The position numbers and the translations under genes were made by a program. Shown here in pieces: positions 16,311-25,254 of a DNA stretch of 64,000 bases; positions within the stretch are counted from its first letter, which is position 1; every line of letters starts with the position of its first letter. Source of the DNA: Bin55 sp965220235 (GTDB lineage: Bacteria > Pseudomonadota > Gammaproteobacteria > Pseudomonadales > Azotimanducaceae). The notes under the pieces were generated by a model, which was not told the origin of the DNA, did no database searches, and was given only the letters and a program-made list of their open reading frames with translations. The DNA lies in the NCBI GenBank assembly GCA_965220235.1, contig OZ244815.1, forward strand, positions 1,550,001 through 1,614,000, given 5' to 3'.

Positions 16311-19300
16311 ATGGACAGTGCGATAAAGGAAGGCGATCGGCTTTATTTGATAGCCGAACGGCTCGCGAAGGAATTCGATCTGTTTCCCTCAGCGGATCCC
16401 GAGGCGGTGTTTAGCGTTCAAGGGTTACTGTCCGCGCACGAGATTGCACGTGAAGCGGCGGCGCTCGATCGACTGGATATCGACTCATACATTGAACGTG
16501 TGGTCAGTCCCGGTGAAAACACACGTCGGGCGAGCGCCTCGGAAATCGTTCCGCAGTTAGGTGACGTCCGAGAACTGACGGACGTAGGACCTTATCTCGA
16601 CGCTGTTATTGATGTTGAGTTTCCCAACGGTGTTCGGCCTATCGGAATAGTCGCGCAAAATCGCCGTGAGCGAAACGGGGAGTGGATGCCCGAGCACCAT
16701 CGACAAGCAGCGCAATTCGTACGCCGGTGCAGTCAGCGCAATATTCCGATCGTGAGTTTGATGGACACGCCAGGCGCGGCGGGCGATGAAATCGCGAATC
16801 GAAACAACCAAGCCCACCAGATCTCACTTCTGATTGCTGAGATGTCAGCGGTTGATGTACCGAATCTTGGCATCATTTTCGGCGTCGGGTACTCGGGCGG
16901 CGCGATTCCTCTCGCCGCAAGCAACATGATCCTTTCATTGCGTGACGGGGTCTTCAGCACCATTCAACCACAGGGTTTGGCGAGCATCGCGCGACGGTTG
17001 AACCTCTCGTGGCAAGAGTGTGCCAAGCAGGTCGGACTTTCGCCGTTCGAGTTGATGAATCAAGGCAACATTGACGGGATCATCGACTACGTACCGGGTG
17101 AAGAGCACAAGTTCAACAATCTAAAGAAAGCGATCGTTACTGGAATTGACTCCATTGAAAAAAGTGCCCGTGCGTTCGTCGCGAGCAATCCGTACATTGT
17201 CGAGTACCACCGTCAAGCGCTAACACGCTATCTAGAACCTTCGTCGCGTGCTAAGAAACGTGAGAACTTCGGTGCGCTTGGCGGTTTTGGAACACCAACA
17301 GAATTTAGCAATGTTTTCGGTGATGCACTCCGCTACCTTCGTTATTTACGCGTTCGACGACGAATCAAAGCGGCTAGCAAGCAACAATATGGTCGTCTAA
17401 CCACTCGACGCAAGACGGTTGGTGATTTACAGTCGCGGATGGAGCGGGAGCGTAATCGAATTTACTTTCGGTGGTTACTCGATCCTGATCGGTTGATGTA
17501 CGACACATCGCTAAATTCTGCCTGGAAGAATTACGTTGCACGAAAATCTGAAAAGGATGAGAGTCGTGGCACCCTCCTGAGCTTAATCCGCGGAGAGCCA
17601 AAGGCAAACTTCGAAGCAGCCCGGCAATCCCTGCTCGCAACGTACGTAAGTTATCTGTACAACCATTGGAAAATCGAATCTGCAGGCAACTTGGCGCTCT
17701 TGCACCAGAACCTATCTAACGCAACGGATTCAGCTTTCTTCGTCACGCCTGGTGACATCGCGGACGTCACTCAGCTAATGAACACGATGTCAGCTGACAC
17801 TGAATTGATGCCGTCATTAATGGAGCGCTTTTCGTACGACGGTAAGAAGATGTTTTTGCGCACGAGTGACTGGCGGCACAGTTATTCAGTCGAGCAACTG
17901 CGCATGCAACTCTCTGTCGAACTCAACCTTGCAATCGTTTCTGGTCCATTGGACGAAGACGCAAGCGATAACTTAAGCGCACCGATCCAAGCTAATCGTC
18001 GGGTTCTCAACGAACGCTTCGGCACGTACTTGCGGCAACCTCGAGAGCTCACCGTTGTGGGAGAAGAGGCAACCGACTTGAGCATCGTGGATGTCTTGTT
18101 GAACATAGATCTTCGCGACGACTTCGTTGAGGAGATCAGAAATTTCCAACTCTTCGACGTTATTTATGACGAGCTACTGGATCGGCTCGTGCAGATCGCA
18201 GACCAAGCGCAGCGCACGCAGTCTTTAGATCGCCAAACCGTCGCGGAGTTGATCGATGAGACGTTCACTGCGGCTTTGAATCAAATCGAACCTGACGACG
18301 AGCGAGACGACGGAACGGTGCGTGAACGCCGAGATGCGTTTTTGGACTGGTTTCGGCAGTTGTCAAAAACGCGGCTTAGCAAGACGTTTTTTGCGACCGT
18401 TGAAGAGTGGAAGAAACTCATTCACACGGACCTCTCCGACACTTTGTTCGTCGTGGTGAAGGAGTTCTTCGAGGGGCTTTTAGCAACTTATGTTGATAGC
18501 GAACGAGGCGACGGGAAGTTCTCTGGCAACATTCGGCCGAAAAACATCGGTAGGCGCCGGGACTTCTGGAATCGATTGCAGATTGCATATCGCGATTTAC
18601 AGATTCAAGAGACGCTGAACGACTACAAACGATTGAGACTCACCAGTCACCAGGCTTTCATCGACCGGTTCTTTACGGAATTTGAAGAGTATGGTCGGGA
18701 AATGTTGAGCAGCGATCCCTGCGACTTCCCTGGATTCCGTGAATCGATAGAAAAGGCTCTGGACAAGGACGAACCACCCGCCGGCGTTGTCACGGGTATC
18801 GGCAAGTTCAAACTAGCAAAGCGCGAAGTACGCGTAGGTGCCGTAATCTCGAATCCCGACTTTCAGGCGGGCGCGTTTGATATGGCGAGCGCGGAGAAGT
18901 TCTGTACGTTGTTGGTCCAGTGTGCAGAACAGCAACTCCCAGTTGTTTGTTTCATCTCGTCTGGGGGTATGCAGACAAAGGAAGGGGCTGGCGCTCTGTT
19001 TTCGATGGCTGCGATCAACGATCGCATTACGCGCTTCATTTGCGACTTCGACCTTCCTGTGATCGTGTTCGGTCATGGTGATTGCACAGGTGGCGCCCAG
19101 GCGAGTTTCGTTACACATCCCTTGGTTCATACGCATTACTTTTCTGGTACGAGTATGCCGTTTGCGGGGCAGATCGTGATTCCGAGTCATCTTCCTGCCG
19201 AATCCATCCTCGCAAACTATCTTGCCAGTAATCCAGAATCCATGCAAGGTCTGGTCAAACACCCGTTCTTCGGTGAACTCGATGCGGATCTGCGCGGAAT

Positions 19301-21200
19301 CGATCCGGACATTCCAACACCGACAGCGACGGTGGAGGATGCGGTTGCAACGGTCCTGAGCGACGACTATACGATCGGCACCGCTCTTCCGCTTTCGGCG
19401 CCGAGACAGGTCGATGATCAAGACCTGTATCGCCCGGTCCGACGCGTCCTCGTGCATGCCCGTGGTTGTGCCGCTTCAAAGATCGTGAAAGTTGCGCAAT
19501 CCCAAAACATCGAAACCGTTCTTGTCCAATCTGATCCTGACGTTGAGTCAGTCGCAGCTGACATGCTTGGTCCTAAGGATCAGTTAGTGTCGATTGGCGG
19601 CAGTACGCCAGACGAGAGCTATTTGAACGCTCGCTCCGTTTTGGTGGTAGCCGAGAATGAGCACGTTGATGCCTTGCATCCGGGAATTGGGTTCCTTTCA
19701 GAGAGCAGTCAGTTCGCATCGCTCATCCGATCACACGGAATTAACTTCGTCGGTCCTCCTGTCAGCAGTATGGAAACGATGGGGAATAAGTCCAACGCCA
19801 TCAAGTCTGCGATCGCGTTTGGCGTGCCGGTGGTGCCGGGGAGTCATGGAGTCGTCACAGATGTAGACGCTGCGGCTGAGATGGCTGAAGAAATCGGTTA
19901 TCCGGTCTTGATTAAGGCGGTACATGGCGGTGGCGGGAAAGGCATTCAAGTTGTCGAGTCGGCAGCGAGCTTTTACGAAGCGTTTCAGAGGGTCACGGTT
20001 GAAGCACGTGCTGCGTTTGGCAACGGCGATGTGTATTTAGAGAAGTTCGTAACCAAATTGCGTCACATCGAGGCACAAGTGTTGCGCGATAGCGAAGGCA
20101 ATACCAAGGTGCTTGGTATTCGTGATTGCAGCGTGCAACGAGACAAGCAAAAGGTCATCGAAGAATCTGGCTCAACGATGTTGCCTGACAATTTACTAGA
20201 AAATGTCGTCGAGAGCAGCGCGGCGATTGCTGGAGGCGTTGGTTACGTCGGTGCGGGTACCGTTGAGTTTATTTACGATCTAGATTCGGACGCCGTGTAT
20301 TTCATGGAGATGAATACTCGGCTTCAGGTAGAACACCCAGTAACTGAGTTGGTGTCGGGCGTAGACATCGTCGCAGAGCAATTCCGTATCGCAGGTGGTG
20401 AGAGCATCAAGGAACTTGAGGTAAGTTCCGACGGGTACGCAATTGAGGCTCGGATTAACGCTGAACGATTGGTTCGTGATAGTGATGGTGAGTTGGTTTT
20501 ACGTCCGAGTGCTGGCGAAATCACGAAGTGGGATTTCCCAGATGATGAAGACATCGAGATCATTAGTACTGCGGGTCAAGGTAAGTTCATTTCGCCGTAT
20601 TACGACAGCATGATCATGCAGGTCATCGCCCACGGTGAAGACCGCGAATCGACTGCGAAGAAGCTGGTCGACTATTTGAGTCAAGTGACACTTGAGGGTA
20701 TCTACACAAATATCCCGTTGTTACGAACTGTTCTTACCGACAAGGGTTTTCTCGACGGCATCTACGATACGAGCTATTTACCTAAATTGCTTAAAACGAT
20801 CGATGCGGATGCCTTGATCGAAGAAATCGACGACATGGCGGCGGTAGACGCACAAGCGGTTGGGTGGGATGCCATTCAAATCGAAGAAAGCAACGAGTTG
20901 AGGGTGTTAGCCCCTTCGACAGGAATCTTCTACATCAAACCCACACCGGGCGATCCGGACTACGTGAGTGTGAACGACGTCATCGGAACGGATGAGGTGT
21001 TGTGTCAGCTTGAAGCGTTTAAGGTCTTTACACCGATGCGGCTGCGTGATATCAACACCGTTGAGCAAGTCTTCTTCTCAGAGAACATCCGTTACAAGGT
21101 CAATCGGATCAACGTTGCGACAGGGCAGCAAGTCAATGCTGGGGATTTGTTGTTTGTGGTCGAACCGGTTTCTAAGGAACCCGAGACAGCTGAGAACTAG
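16311..21200 (+). CDS. Giant single-chain biotin-dependent acyl-CoA carboxylase
   Basis: About 1630 residues carry every part of a biotin carboxylase system in an unusual order. Residue numbers count from the in-frame TTG at 16266. Near 150-330 lies an AccA-like carboxyltransferase half (LMDTPGAAGDE, GVGYSGGAIPLA). A helical segment of about 450-500 residues has no recognised domain. Near 870-1010 lies an AccD-like half (SSGGMQTKEGAGALFSM, HGDCTGGAQASF, MPFAGQIVIPS). The biotin carboxylase spans 1055-1500 (ALHPGIGFLSE, HGGGGKGIQVV, MNTRLQVEHPVTE). The biotin carrier domain holds LEAFKVF near 1582, where EAMKM is usual. It would carboxylate acetyl- or another acyl-CoA. ATG 16311 is preferred because a TAGAAT box sits at 16274-16279. 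The gene is divergent from moaB-thiolase-fabY; its 3' end overlaps the convergent TauE gene by 29 bases. Confidence 0.85.
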   Translation: MDSAIKEGDRLYLIAERLAKEFDLFPSADPEAVFSVQGLLSAHEIAREAAALDRLDIDSYIERVVSPGENTRRASASEIVPQLGDVRELTDVGPYLDAVIDVEFPNGVRPIGIVAQNRRERNGEWMPEHHRQAAQFVRRCSQRNIPIVSLMDTPGAAGDEIANRNNQAHQISLLIAEMSAVDVPNLGIIFGVGYSGGAIPLAASNMILSLRDGVFSTIQPQGLASIARRLNLSWQECAKQVGLSPFELMNQGNIDGIIDYVPGEEHKFNNLKKAIVTGIDSIEKSARAFVASNPYIVEYHRQALTRYLEPSSRAKKRENFGALGGFGTPTEFSNVFGDALRYLRYLRVRRRIKAASKQQYGRLTTRRKTVGDLQSRMERERNRIYFRWLLDPDRLMYDTSLNSAWKNYVARKSEKDESRGTLLSLIRGEPKANFEAARQSLLATYVSYLYNHWKIESAGNLALLHQNLSNATDSAFFVTPGDIADVTQLMNTMSADTELMPSLMERFSYDGKKMFLRTSDWRHSYSVEQLRMQLSVELNLAIVSGPLDEDASDNLSAPIQANRRVLNERFGTYLRQPRELTVVGEEATDLSIVDVLLNIDLRDDFVEEIRNFQLFDVIYDELLDRLVQIADQAQRTQSLDRQTVAELIDETFTAALNQIEPDDERDDGTVRERRDAFLDWFRQLSKTRLSKTFFATVEEWKKLIHTDLSDTLFVVVKEFFEGLLATYVDSERGDGKFSGNIRPKNIGRRRDFWNRLQIAYRDLQIQETLNDYKRLRLTSHQAFIDRFFTEFEEYGREMLSSDPCDFPGFRESIEKALDKDEPPAGVVTGIGKFKLAKREVRVGAVISNPDFQAGAFDMASAEKFCTLLVQCAEQQLPVVCFISSGGMQTKEGAGALFSMAAINDRITRFICDFDLPVIVFGHGDCTGGAQASFVTHPLVHTHYFSGTSMPFAGQIVIPSHLPAESILANYLASNPESMQGLVKHPFFGELDADLRGIDPDIPTPTATVEDAVATVLSDDYTIGTALPLSAPRQVDDQDLYRPVRRVLVHARGCAASKIVKVAQSQNIETVLVQSDPDVESVAADMLGPKDQLVSIGGSTPDESYLNARSVLVVAENEHVDALHPGIGFLSESSQFASLIRSHGINFVGPPVSSMETMGNKSNAIKSAIAFGVPVVPGSHGVVTDVDAAAEMAEEIGYPVLIKAVHGGGGKGIQVVESAASFYEAFQRVTVEARAAFGNGDVYLEKFVTKLRHIEAQVLRDSEGNTKVLGIRDCSVQRDKQKVIEESGSTMLPDNLLENVVESSAAIAGGVGYVGAGTVEFIYDLDSDAVYFMEMNTRLQVEHPVTELVSGVDIVAEQFRIAGGESIKELEVSSDGYAIEARINAERLVRDSDGELVLRPSAGEITKWDFPDDEDIEIISTAGQGKFISPYYDSMIMQVIAHGEDRESTAKKLVDYLSQVTLEGIYTNIPLLRTVLTDKGFLDGIYDTSYLPKLLKTIDADALIEEIDDMAAVDAQAVGWDAIQIEESNELRVLAPSTGIFYIKPTPGDPDYVSVNDVIGTDEVLCQLEAFKVFTPMRLRDINTVEQVFFSENIRYKVNRINVATGQQVNAGDLLFVVEPVSKEPETAEN

Positions 21201-21957
21201 CGTTAATAAGGTCAATCGCTCCACCTGCGGCGACAGCCGCGCCTAGACCAAGTATGAGAACGTTTGTCCATCGACGAAAGCGCACTTCGCTGACTCGTTC
21301 AAGCATGCGCGTGCCAATGCGGGTTCCAACGAGCGATGCGACGATAGCTAAGCCAACTACCCACCAGGAAAGTAATACGTGTGTCTCACCCACTAGCGCG
21401 GCACTGACGTATATGAAATAAACGATCTTGACGACGTGCCCCACGGTTTGCGTAAAAGCCTTGGTCGCGACGACTTCAAATCGATTTAAGGCGGTCCGCT
21501 GATAGAAAGCATCAAGGATAGGTCCGGATGCACCGGCGATGAGCTGTACGGCAGTGACGACGATGCCGCATAGCAACGCTATCGCTGATTTAGAAACGTC
21601 CAATTTGAATCGTTCAGGTGTGAATTGACTCACCCACGGTAATCCTCCGGCGGCGATCAGAACGACCGCCGGATCCGCAACGATGAGAAGTACGCTAAAT
21701 AGCGCGGTCGTGAGAACTACGCCTACAAAATACCAAGGGAGAATGTGCCATGCTGTGTATTTGCGGAGAAACCAAAAACGGGAACCGTTAGCGGCACCTT
21801 GAACGATGCCGTGTAGGATCATGGCGCTCGGGACCGGCATGAGTATGACTAAAGTGACGATTAATATCAGTCCACCAGCCATTCCGACGACGCCTGACAA
21901 CAGACTCGTCAGAAAGATGACTGGAAGTGCTATTAGTACCGCGACGAGCGTGTTCAC
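21172..21957 (-). CDS. TauE/SafE family membrane permease
   Basis: This 261-residue polytopic protein has about eight hydrophobic segments. The N-terminal SGVVGMAGGLILIVTLVI repeat resembles the glycine-rich first half-repeat of TauE/SafE proteins, and a second repeat contains LIAGASGPILDAF. Family members export sulfite, sulfoacetate or related organic anions or move them across the inner membrane; the substrate here is unknown. It begins at GTG 21957. The divergent LysR-type gene starts 120 bases away, the usual arrangement for a regulator of its neighbour. Its 3' end overlaps the carboxylase gene by 29 bases in convergent orientation. Confidence 0.82.
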   Translation of the reverse strand: MNTLVAVLIALPVIFLTSLLSGVVGMAGGLILIVTLVILMPVPSAMILHGIVQGAANGSRFWFLRKYTAWHILPWYFVGVVLTTALFSVLLIVADPAVVLIAAGGLPWVSQFTPERFKLDVSKSAIALLCGIVVTAVQLIAGASGPILDAFYQRTALNRFEVVATKAFTQTVGHVVKIVYFIYVSAALVGETHVLLSWWVVGLAIVASLVGTRIGTRMLERVSEVRFRRWTNVLILGLGAAVAAGGAIDLINASSQLSRVP

Positions 21958-22077
21958 GAGGGCAGTGGGTTATCCAAGACGCCGTACAACCCGGACCTTC
22001 AGGTCGGTGATAGATAAACTAGGTAACGCATCGACACCGTCGATCCGTCTCACTAGATTCAACCGCTGTAGTGTTAA

Positions 22078-22968
22078 TTGATTAAGAATCTCGAAACTCT
22101 GGTGCAACTCGCGCAGACCGGGACGATGAAGGAGACCGCGACGCGCATGAACATCTCGCAAGGTGCTGTGAGCAAGCGCATTGCCGCGATCGAGAACTAT
22201 TACGGCAAGAAGATTATCGAACGCCACGGACGTCACGTCGTGCTTACGCAGCACGGTCGGAAACTCGTCGATCGTACGATGCCGCTGTTGCAAGAGGTAC
22301 GAAGTGTTTTTCTCGAGGACACGGCACTGCAGAGTGGACGAATCATCGTTGGTGTCTCAGAATCAATCCTTGGCAGTTGGGGCTCACGGCTCTTCGCAGC
22401 AGTGCGTGAGGATATGCCTGAGGTTAACTTCGAATTCCATGCACAACGCTCACCCGTCGTACTCGATCGGTTGCGTTCTGGCGAGCTTATGGTTGGAATC
22501 TGTACGGGTTCCGCTGATGCGGAGTCAGACCTACAGTCCGACATCGTGTACCTCGAGCCAATGGTCATCGTACCAACGGGTCTCAAGGATTTGACGTACC
22601 GTACGGGTGATTCACTTCAAGTGATGACGATTGAGTCGCGTTCTGGTGCTTGGGCGGCGATGGAGGACGACATGCGTCGATTGAACTTGACGCGTGCGAC
22701 GTCATTAGAGTCATTTTTCTCCGTTGCGCAGATGGCACTTGCCGATTTTGGGCATGGCTTGATTCCACTCGGGGTGGCAAGCGCGCTGTCGATTGACCTT
22801 AGTAGAACGATCGATTTAGGTAGCGTAGGATTAAATCGACCCGTTCGCTTTGTCGCACGCAAATCAATGTACTCGCGTACATTAATCCAGTCGTTTTACG
22901 ATTCGATAAAGACTCACACGCATGAAGGAGTTTTACTTCAGCGCGGGTGGTCGGATTCCACAGCTTGA
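22078..22968 (+). CDS. LysR-type transcriptional regulator
   Basis: The 296-residue protein has an N-terminal winged helix (ETLVQLAQTGTMKETATRMN then ISQGAVSKRIAAIE) and a C-terminal periplasmic-binding-like effector domain. It begins at TTG 22078. The gene is divergent from the TauE/SafE permease, with 120 bases between the starts, so it probably controls that transporter in response to its substrate. No dyad in the intergenic space was strong enough to name as an operator. Confidence 0.88.
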   Translation: MIKNLETLVQLAQTGTMKETATRMNISQGAVSKRIAAIENYYGKKIIERHGRHVVLTQHGRKLVDRTMPLLQEVRSVFLEDTALQSGRIIVGVSESILGSWGSRLFAAVREDMPEVNFEFHAQRSPVVLDRLRSGELMVGICTGSADAESDLQSDIVYLEPMVIVPTGLKDLTYRTGDSLQVMTIESRSGAWAAMEDDMRRLNLTRATSLESFFSVAQMALADFGHGLIPLGVASALSIDLSRTIDLGSVGLNRPVRFVARKSMYSRTLIQSFYDSIKTHTHEGVLLQRGWSDSTA

Positions 22969-23036
22969 TCAGGCAATGCACGGTTGCCGTAAAGGGTTAG
23001 GAGTCAACCCTCAGTCAGAGTGACTAAATAAAAGCG

Positions 23037-23064
23037 CGCCTCGACTGCAGATTCAGTCGAGGCG
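23037..23064 (-). terminator. Rho-independent terminator of the lipoprotein gene
   Basis: An 11-base-pair GC-rich stem (CGCCTCGACTG / CAGTCGAGGCG) with a six-base loop is followed on the minus strand by CGCTTTTATTT. It sits 55 bases after the stop of the acidic lipoprotein gene. Confidence 0.8.
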
Positions 23065-23118
23065 AGCTATAGAAATTGAAGTCGAGCTGCTATGTGAAGC
23101 AGTTCGACGAAGAGGTGG

Positions 23119-23466
23119 TTACTCTGCCGGTGCTTCTTCAGCGGCTGCTTCGCCTGCGCCTTCGTCGGCTGCGACCTCTTCGGCTGGTTCGAGCTCTGTC
23201 ATAGGCTCATCACCGCCTTCTTCACCGCCTTCAGCTGCAGCATCTTCGGCTGGTTCAAGCTCCGTCATCGGCTCTTCGCCAGCTTCCTCCGCCGCTTCTT
23301 CGCCGCCTTCAGCTGCGACCAGCTCTGTAGCTGTTACAGGTTCTGTTTCTTCAGCCGGTGCATCAGCGTCGCCGCCTCCGCCGCCAGTGTCAGCACATCC
23401 AATTGCGATAAACGTGCCTAAAAGCGCCACTAGCGCAACACGAAGCCAGGATTTGAGTACATCCAT
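23119..23466 (-). CDS. Small acidic repeat lipoprotein
   Basis: A lipoprotein signal (VALVALLGTFIAIGC) leads to Cys 24, so the mature protein should be lipid-anchored to an envelope membrane. The remainder is almost entirely Ala, Glu, Gly, Pro and Asp, with the unit EPMTELEPAE occurring twice about 22 residues apart and a diverged third copy (EPVTATELVAAE). The composition implies a disordered, strongly negative chain. The gene is single, with a good terminator downstream. No family is recognised. Being the first residue after Cys, Ala would favour outer-membrane sorting, but that is inference. Confidence 0.8.
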   Translation of the reverse strand: MDVLKSWLRVALVALLGTFIAIGCADTGGGGGDADAPAEETEPVTATELVAAEGGEEAAEEAGEEPMTELEPAEDAAAEGGEEGGDEPMTELEPAEEVAADEGAGEAAAEEAPAE

Positions 23467-23556
23467 TAGTGTCGACCCTCGTACGTGATAAACGAAGTTA
23501 ATGCGGGAATTTATATCACGCTTGCCTTCAAATCTGGGGAAATACGCGACGAAGAT

Positions 23557-24576
23557 TCAATTTCGGTTCAATACGGTATGTTGAGAGTCGTCATCCGATA
23601 CCCATTTCACGATTAAATCGACCCATTTTTTTGACTCATTTAAACAGGGTACGACGTCCAATCGATCGCCACCCGCGTTTAGAAATGCGTCACGTACTTC
23701 GTGAGCGATCTCGTAGAGAGTTTCAAGGTTGTCTGATATGAAGGAAGGACATGCGACCGCTAGGTTTCGAACGCCACTCTCTGCCAAATGCCTTACCGTG
23801 TCGATCGTATATGGCTGTAACCAGTTTGCCGGTCCAAGCCTGGATTGAAACGAGACCGAAGTAGGAATAGAAACAGCATCGCTAAGTAACTTCGCAGTTC
23901 GTAAGCACTGAAATCGGTAGCATGTCGCATGGCTTGGGTGTTCCATTGCACAGCAATCGTTCGATCTTAGGCAATGACGCTGCGAAGTATCTGCGCGCCG
24001 AATGTGTAGCTCTGGTACGCCGTGGAAACTCAACAAGAGATGGTCCACATTGTCGGAGACGTGCTCCTTTAGTAACGCAGTATGAGCCTCGATAAAAGCT
24101 GGGTCCTCATAGTATGGTCGCGTGATGAGAGTACGTACATCGACGAATATATCGTTCAAGTGTTCGACCGTGCTTTGATAGGTGCTATCCGCATATTGAG
24201 GGTAGGCAGATATCACCAACACTTCGTCGCAATTTGCCTTCAACGACTTGTACGCGTCTGCGAAACTAGGCGAACCATACCGCATGCCAATTTCGACCCT
24301 GAGCGAGGTTAATTGGCTAACGCACTCTGCGAGAGCTTTCGCGTGATCTCGTAGAGGACCACCAGAGTCTGTCCATATCTTGGCATACGCAGCAGCCGAA
24401 GCTTTGCTTCGACGCGTCGCGATTGCCTTCACGACAAGGTAGCGTAAGGGACCCGGCAGAGTGATCACACGCGGATCCATGAGGAATTCTTCAAGGTATT
24501 CCTTTACCGCGCTTCTCGTAGGAGCCGCTGGTGTACCTAGATTCGTTATTAAAATCCCGCGTCTTCGCGAAGCCAC
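23557..24576 (-). CDS. hemH: Ferrochelatase
   Basis: This 339-residue enzyme inserts Fe(II) into protoporphyrin IX. Landmarks are ILITNLGTPAAPT, YAKIWTDSGGPL, MRYGSPS, the catalytic His in LLSFHGVPELH and the Glu-bearing SDNLETLYEI near the C-terminus. It begins at GTG 24576. A Cys-rich insert (HCLRSNDCC then HATCYRFQC, five Cys within 23 residues) follows the active-site His; some bacterial ferrochelatases bind a [2Fe-2S] cluster through internal cysteines, so a cluster is possible here. No other haem gene is adjacent. Confidence 0.95.
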   Translation of the reverse strand: MASRRRGILITNLGTPAAPTRSAVKEYLEEFLMDPRVITLPGPLRYLVVKAIATRRSKASAAAYAKIWTDSGGPLRDHAKALAECVSQLTSLRVEIGMRYGSPSFADAYKSLKANCDEVLVISAYPQYADSTYQSTVEHLNDIFVDVRTLITRPYYEDPAFIEAHTALLKEHVSDNVDHLLLSFHGVPELHIRRADTSQRHCLRSNDCCAMEHPSHATCYRFQCLRTAKLLSDAVSIPTSVSFQSRLGPANWLQPYTIDTVRHLAESGVRNLAVACPSFISDNLETLYEIAHEVRDAFLNAGGDRLDVVPCLNESKKWVDLIVKWVSDDDSQHTVLNRN

Positions 24577-24633
24577 AAGAGAAACCTAATCCAGCAATTA
24601 GGCTGGCGTTGTTAATGCATTGAGATACTCGAT

Positions 24634-25254
24634 ATGACTGTTATAGTCGATTACGACGCTGGAAATCTCCGTAGTGTGCAACGGGCATGTTCCGAAATCG
24701 GCGTCTGCGCCGAGATTACAGCGGATCCTTCGCGAATTAGAGACGCGGAACGCATCATTTTCCCTGGCGTAGGGCACGCCAGCACTGCCATGAGGAGTAT
24801 TCAGAGTAGTGGTATCGACCAAGCGATATTGGACGCGTTTGGTGCGGGAATACCAATTCTGGGAATTTGCATCGGATTACAAATCTCGTTGAATCGGTCG
24901 GAAGAAGGCGACGTTGAGACGCTGGGATTGATTCCAGGTCGCGTCAGACGATTCAGAATGCAAAACTCCGATTTGAAAGTACCTCACATGGGGTGGAACG
25001 ACGTGCAGGTAGCCAAATCCCATCCCGTCCTTGATCACGTTCAGACAGGCGATGAGTTTTATTTCGTTCATGCGTACTATCCGGAACCAGAGAATGAAGC
25101 GTGCGTGTACGCGCGTGCTGACTACGAGTCATCGTTTTGTTGTGCACTCGGATTAAAGAACTTTTTCGGTACGCAGTTCCACCCGGAGAAGAGTGGTCGC
25201 GTAGGCTTAGAGCTTATTCGCAATTTCACGTCTTGGGACGGCACCGTTGCTTAG
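24634..25254 (+). CDS. hisH: Imidazole glycerol phosphate synthase, glutaminase subunit
   Basis: The 206-residue class I glutamine amidotransferase has the N-terminal IVDYDAGNLRSVQ motif, nucleophile Cys in ILGICIGLQ (about 78) and the His-Glu pair in FHPEKSG (about 182-184). HisH releases ammonia that travels to HisF, which closes the imidazole ring in histidine synthesis and yields AICAR. The hisF gene overlaps its end by eight bases. No other his genes are in the window. Confidence 0.93.
   Translation: MTVIVDYDAGNLRSVQRACSEIGVCAEITADPSRIRDAERIIFPGVGHASTAMRSIQSSGIDQAILDAFGAGIPILGICIGLQISLNRSEEGDVETLGLIPGRVRRFRMQNSDLKVPHMGWNDVQVAKSHPVLDHVQTGDEFYFVHAYYPEPENEACVYARADYESSFCCALGLKNFFGTQFHPEKSGRVGLELIRNFTSWDGTVA

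Noticed and set aside
18813..19457. Long minus-strand open frame (214 codons) inside the carboxylase gene
   Set aside because: It lies antisense to conserved carboxyltransferase and carboxylase motifs, has a highly basic, His/Arg-rich product without domains, and is a by-product of codon bias.
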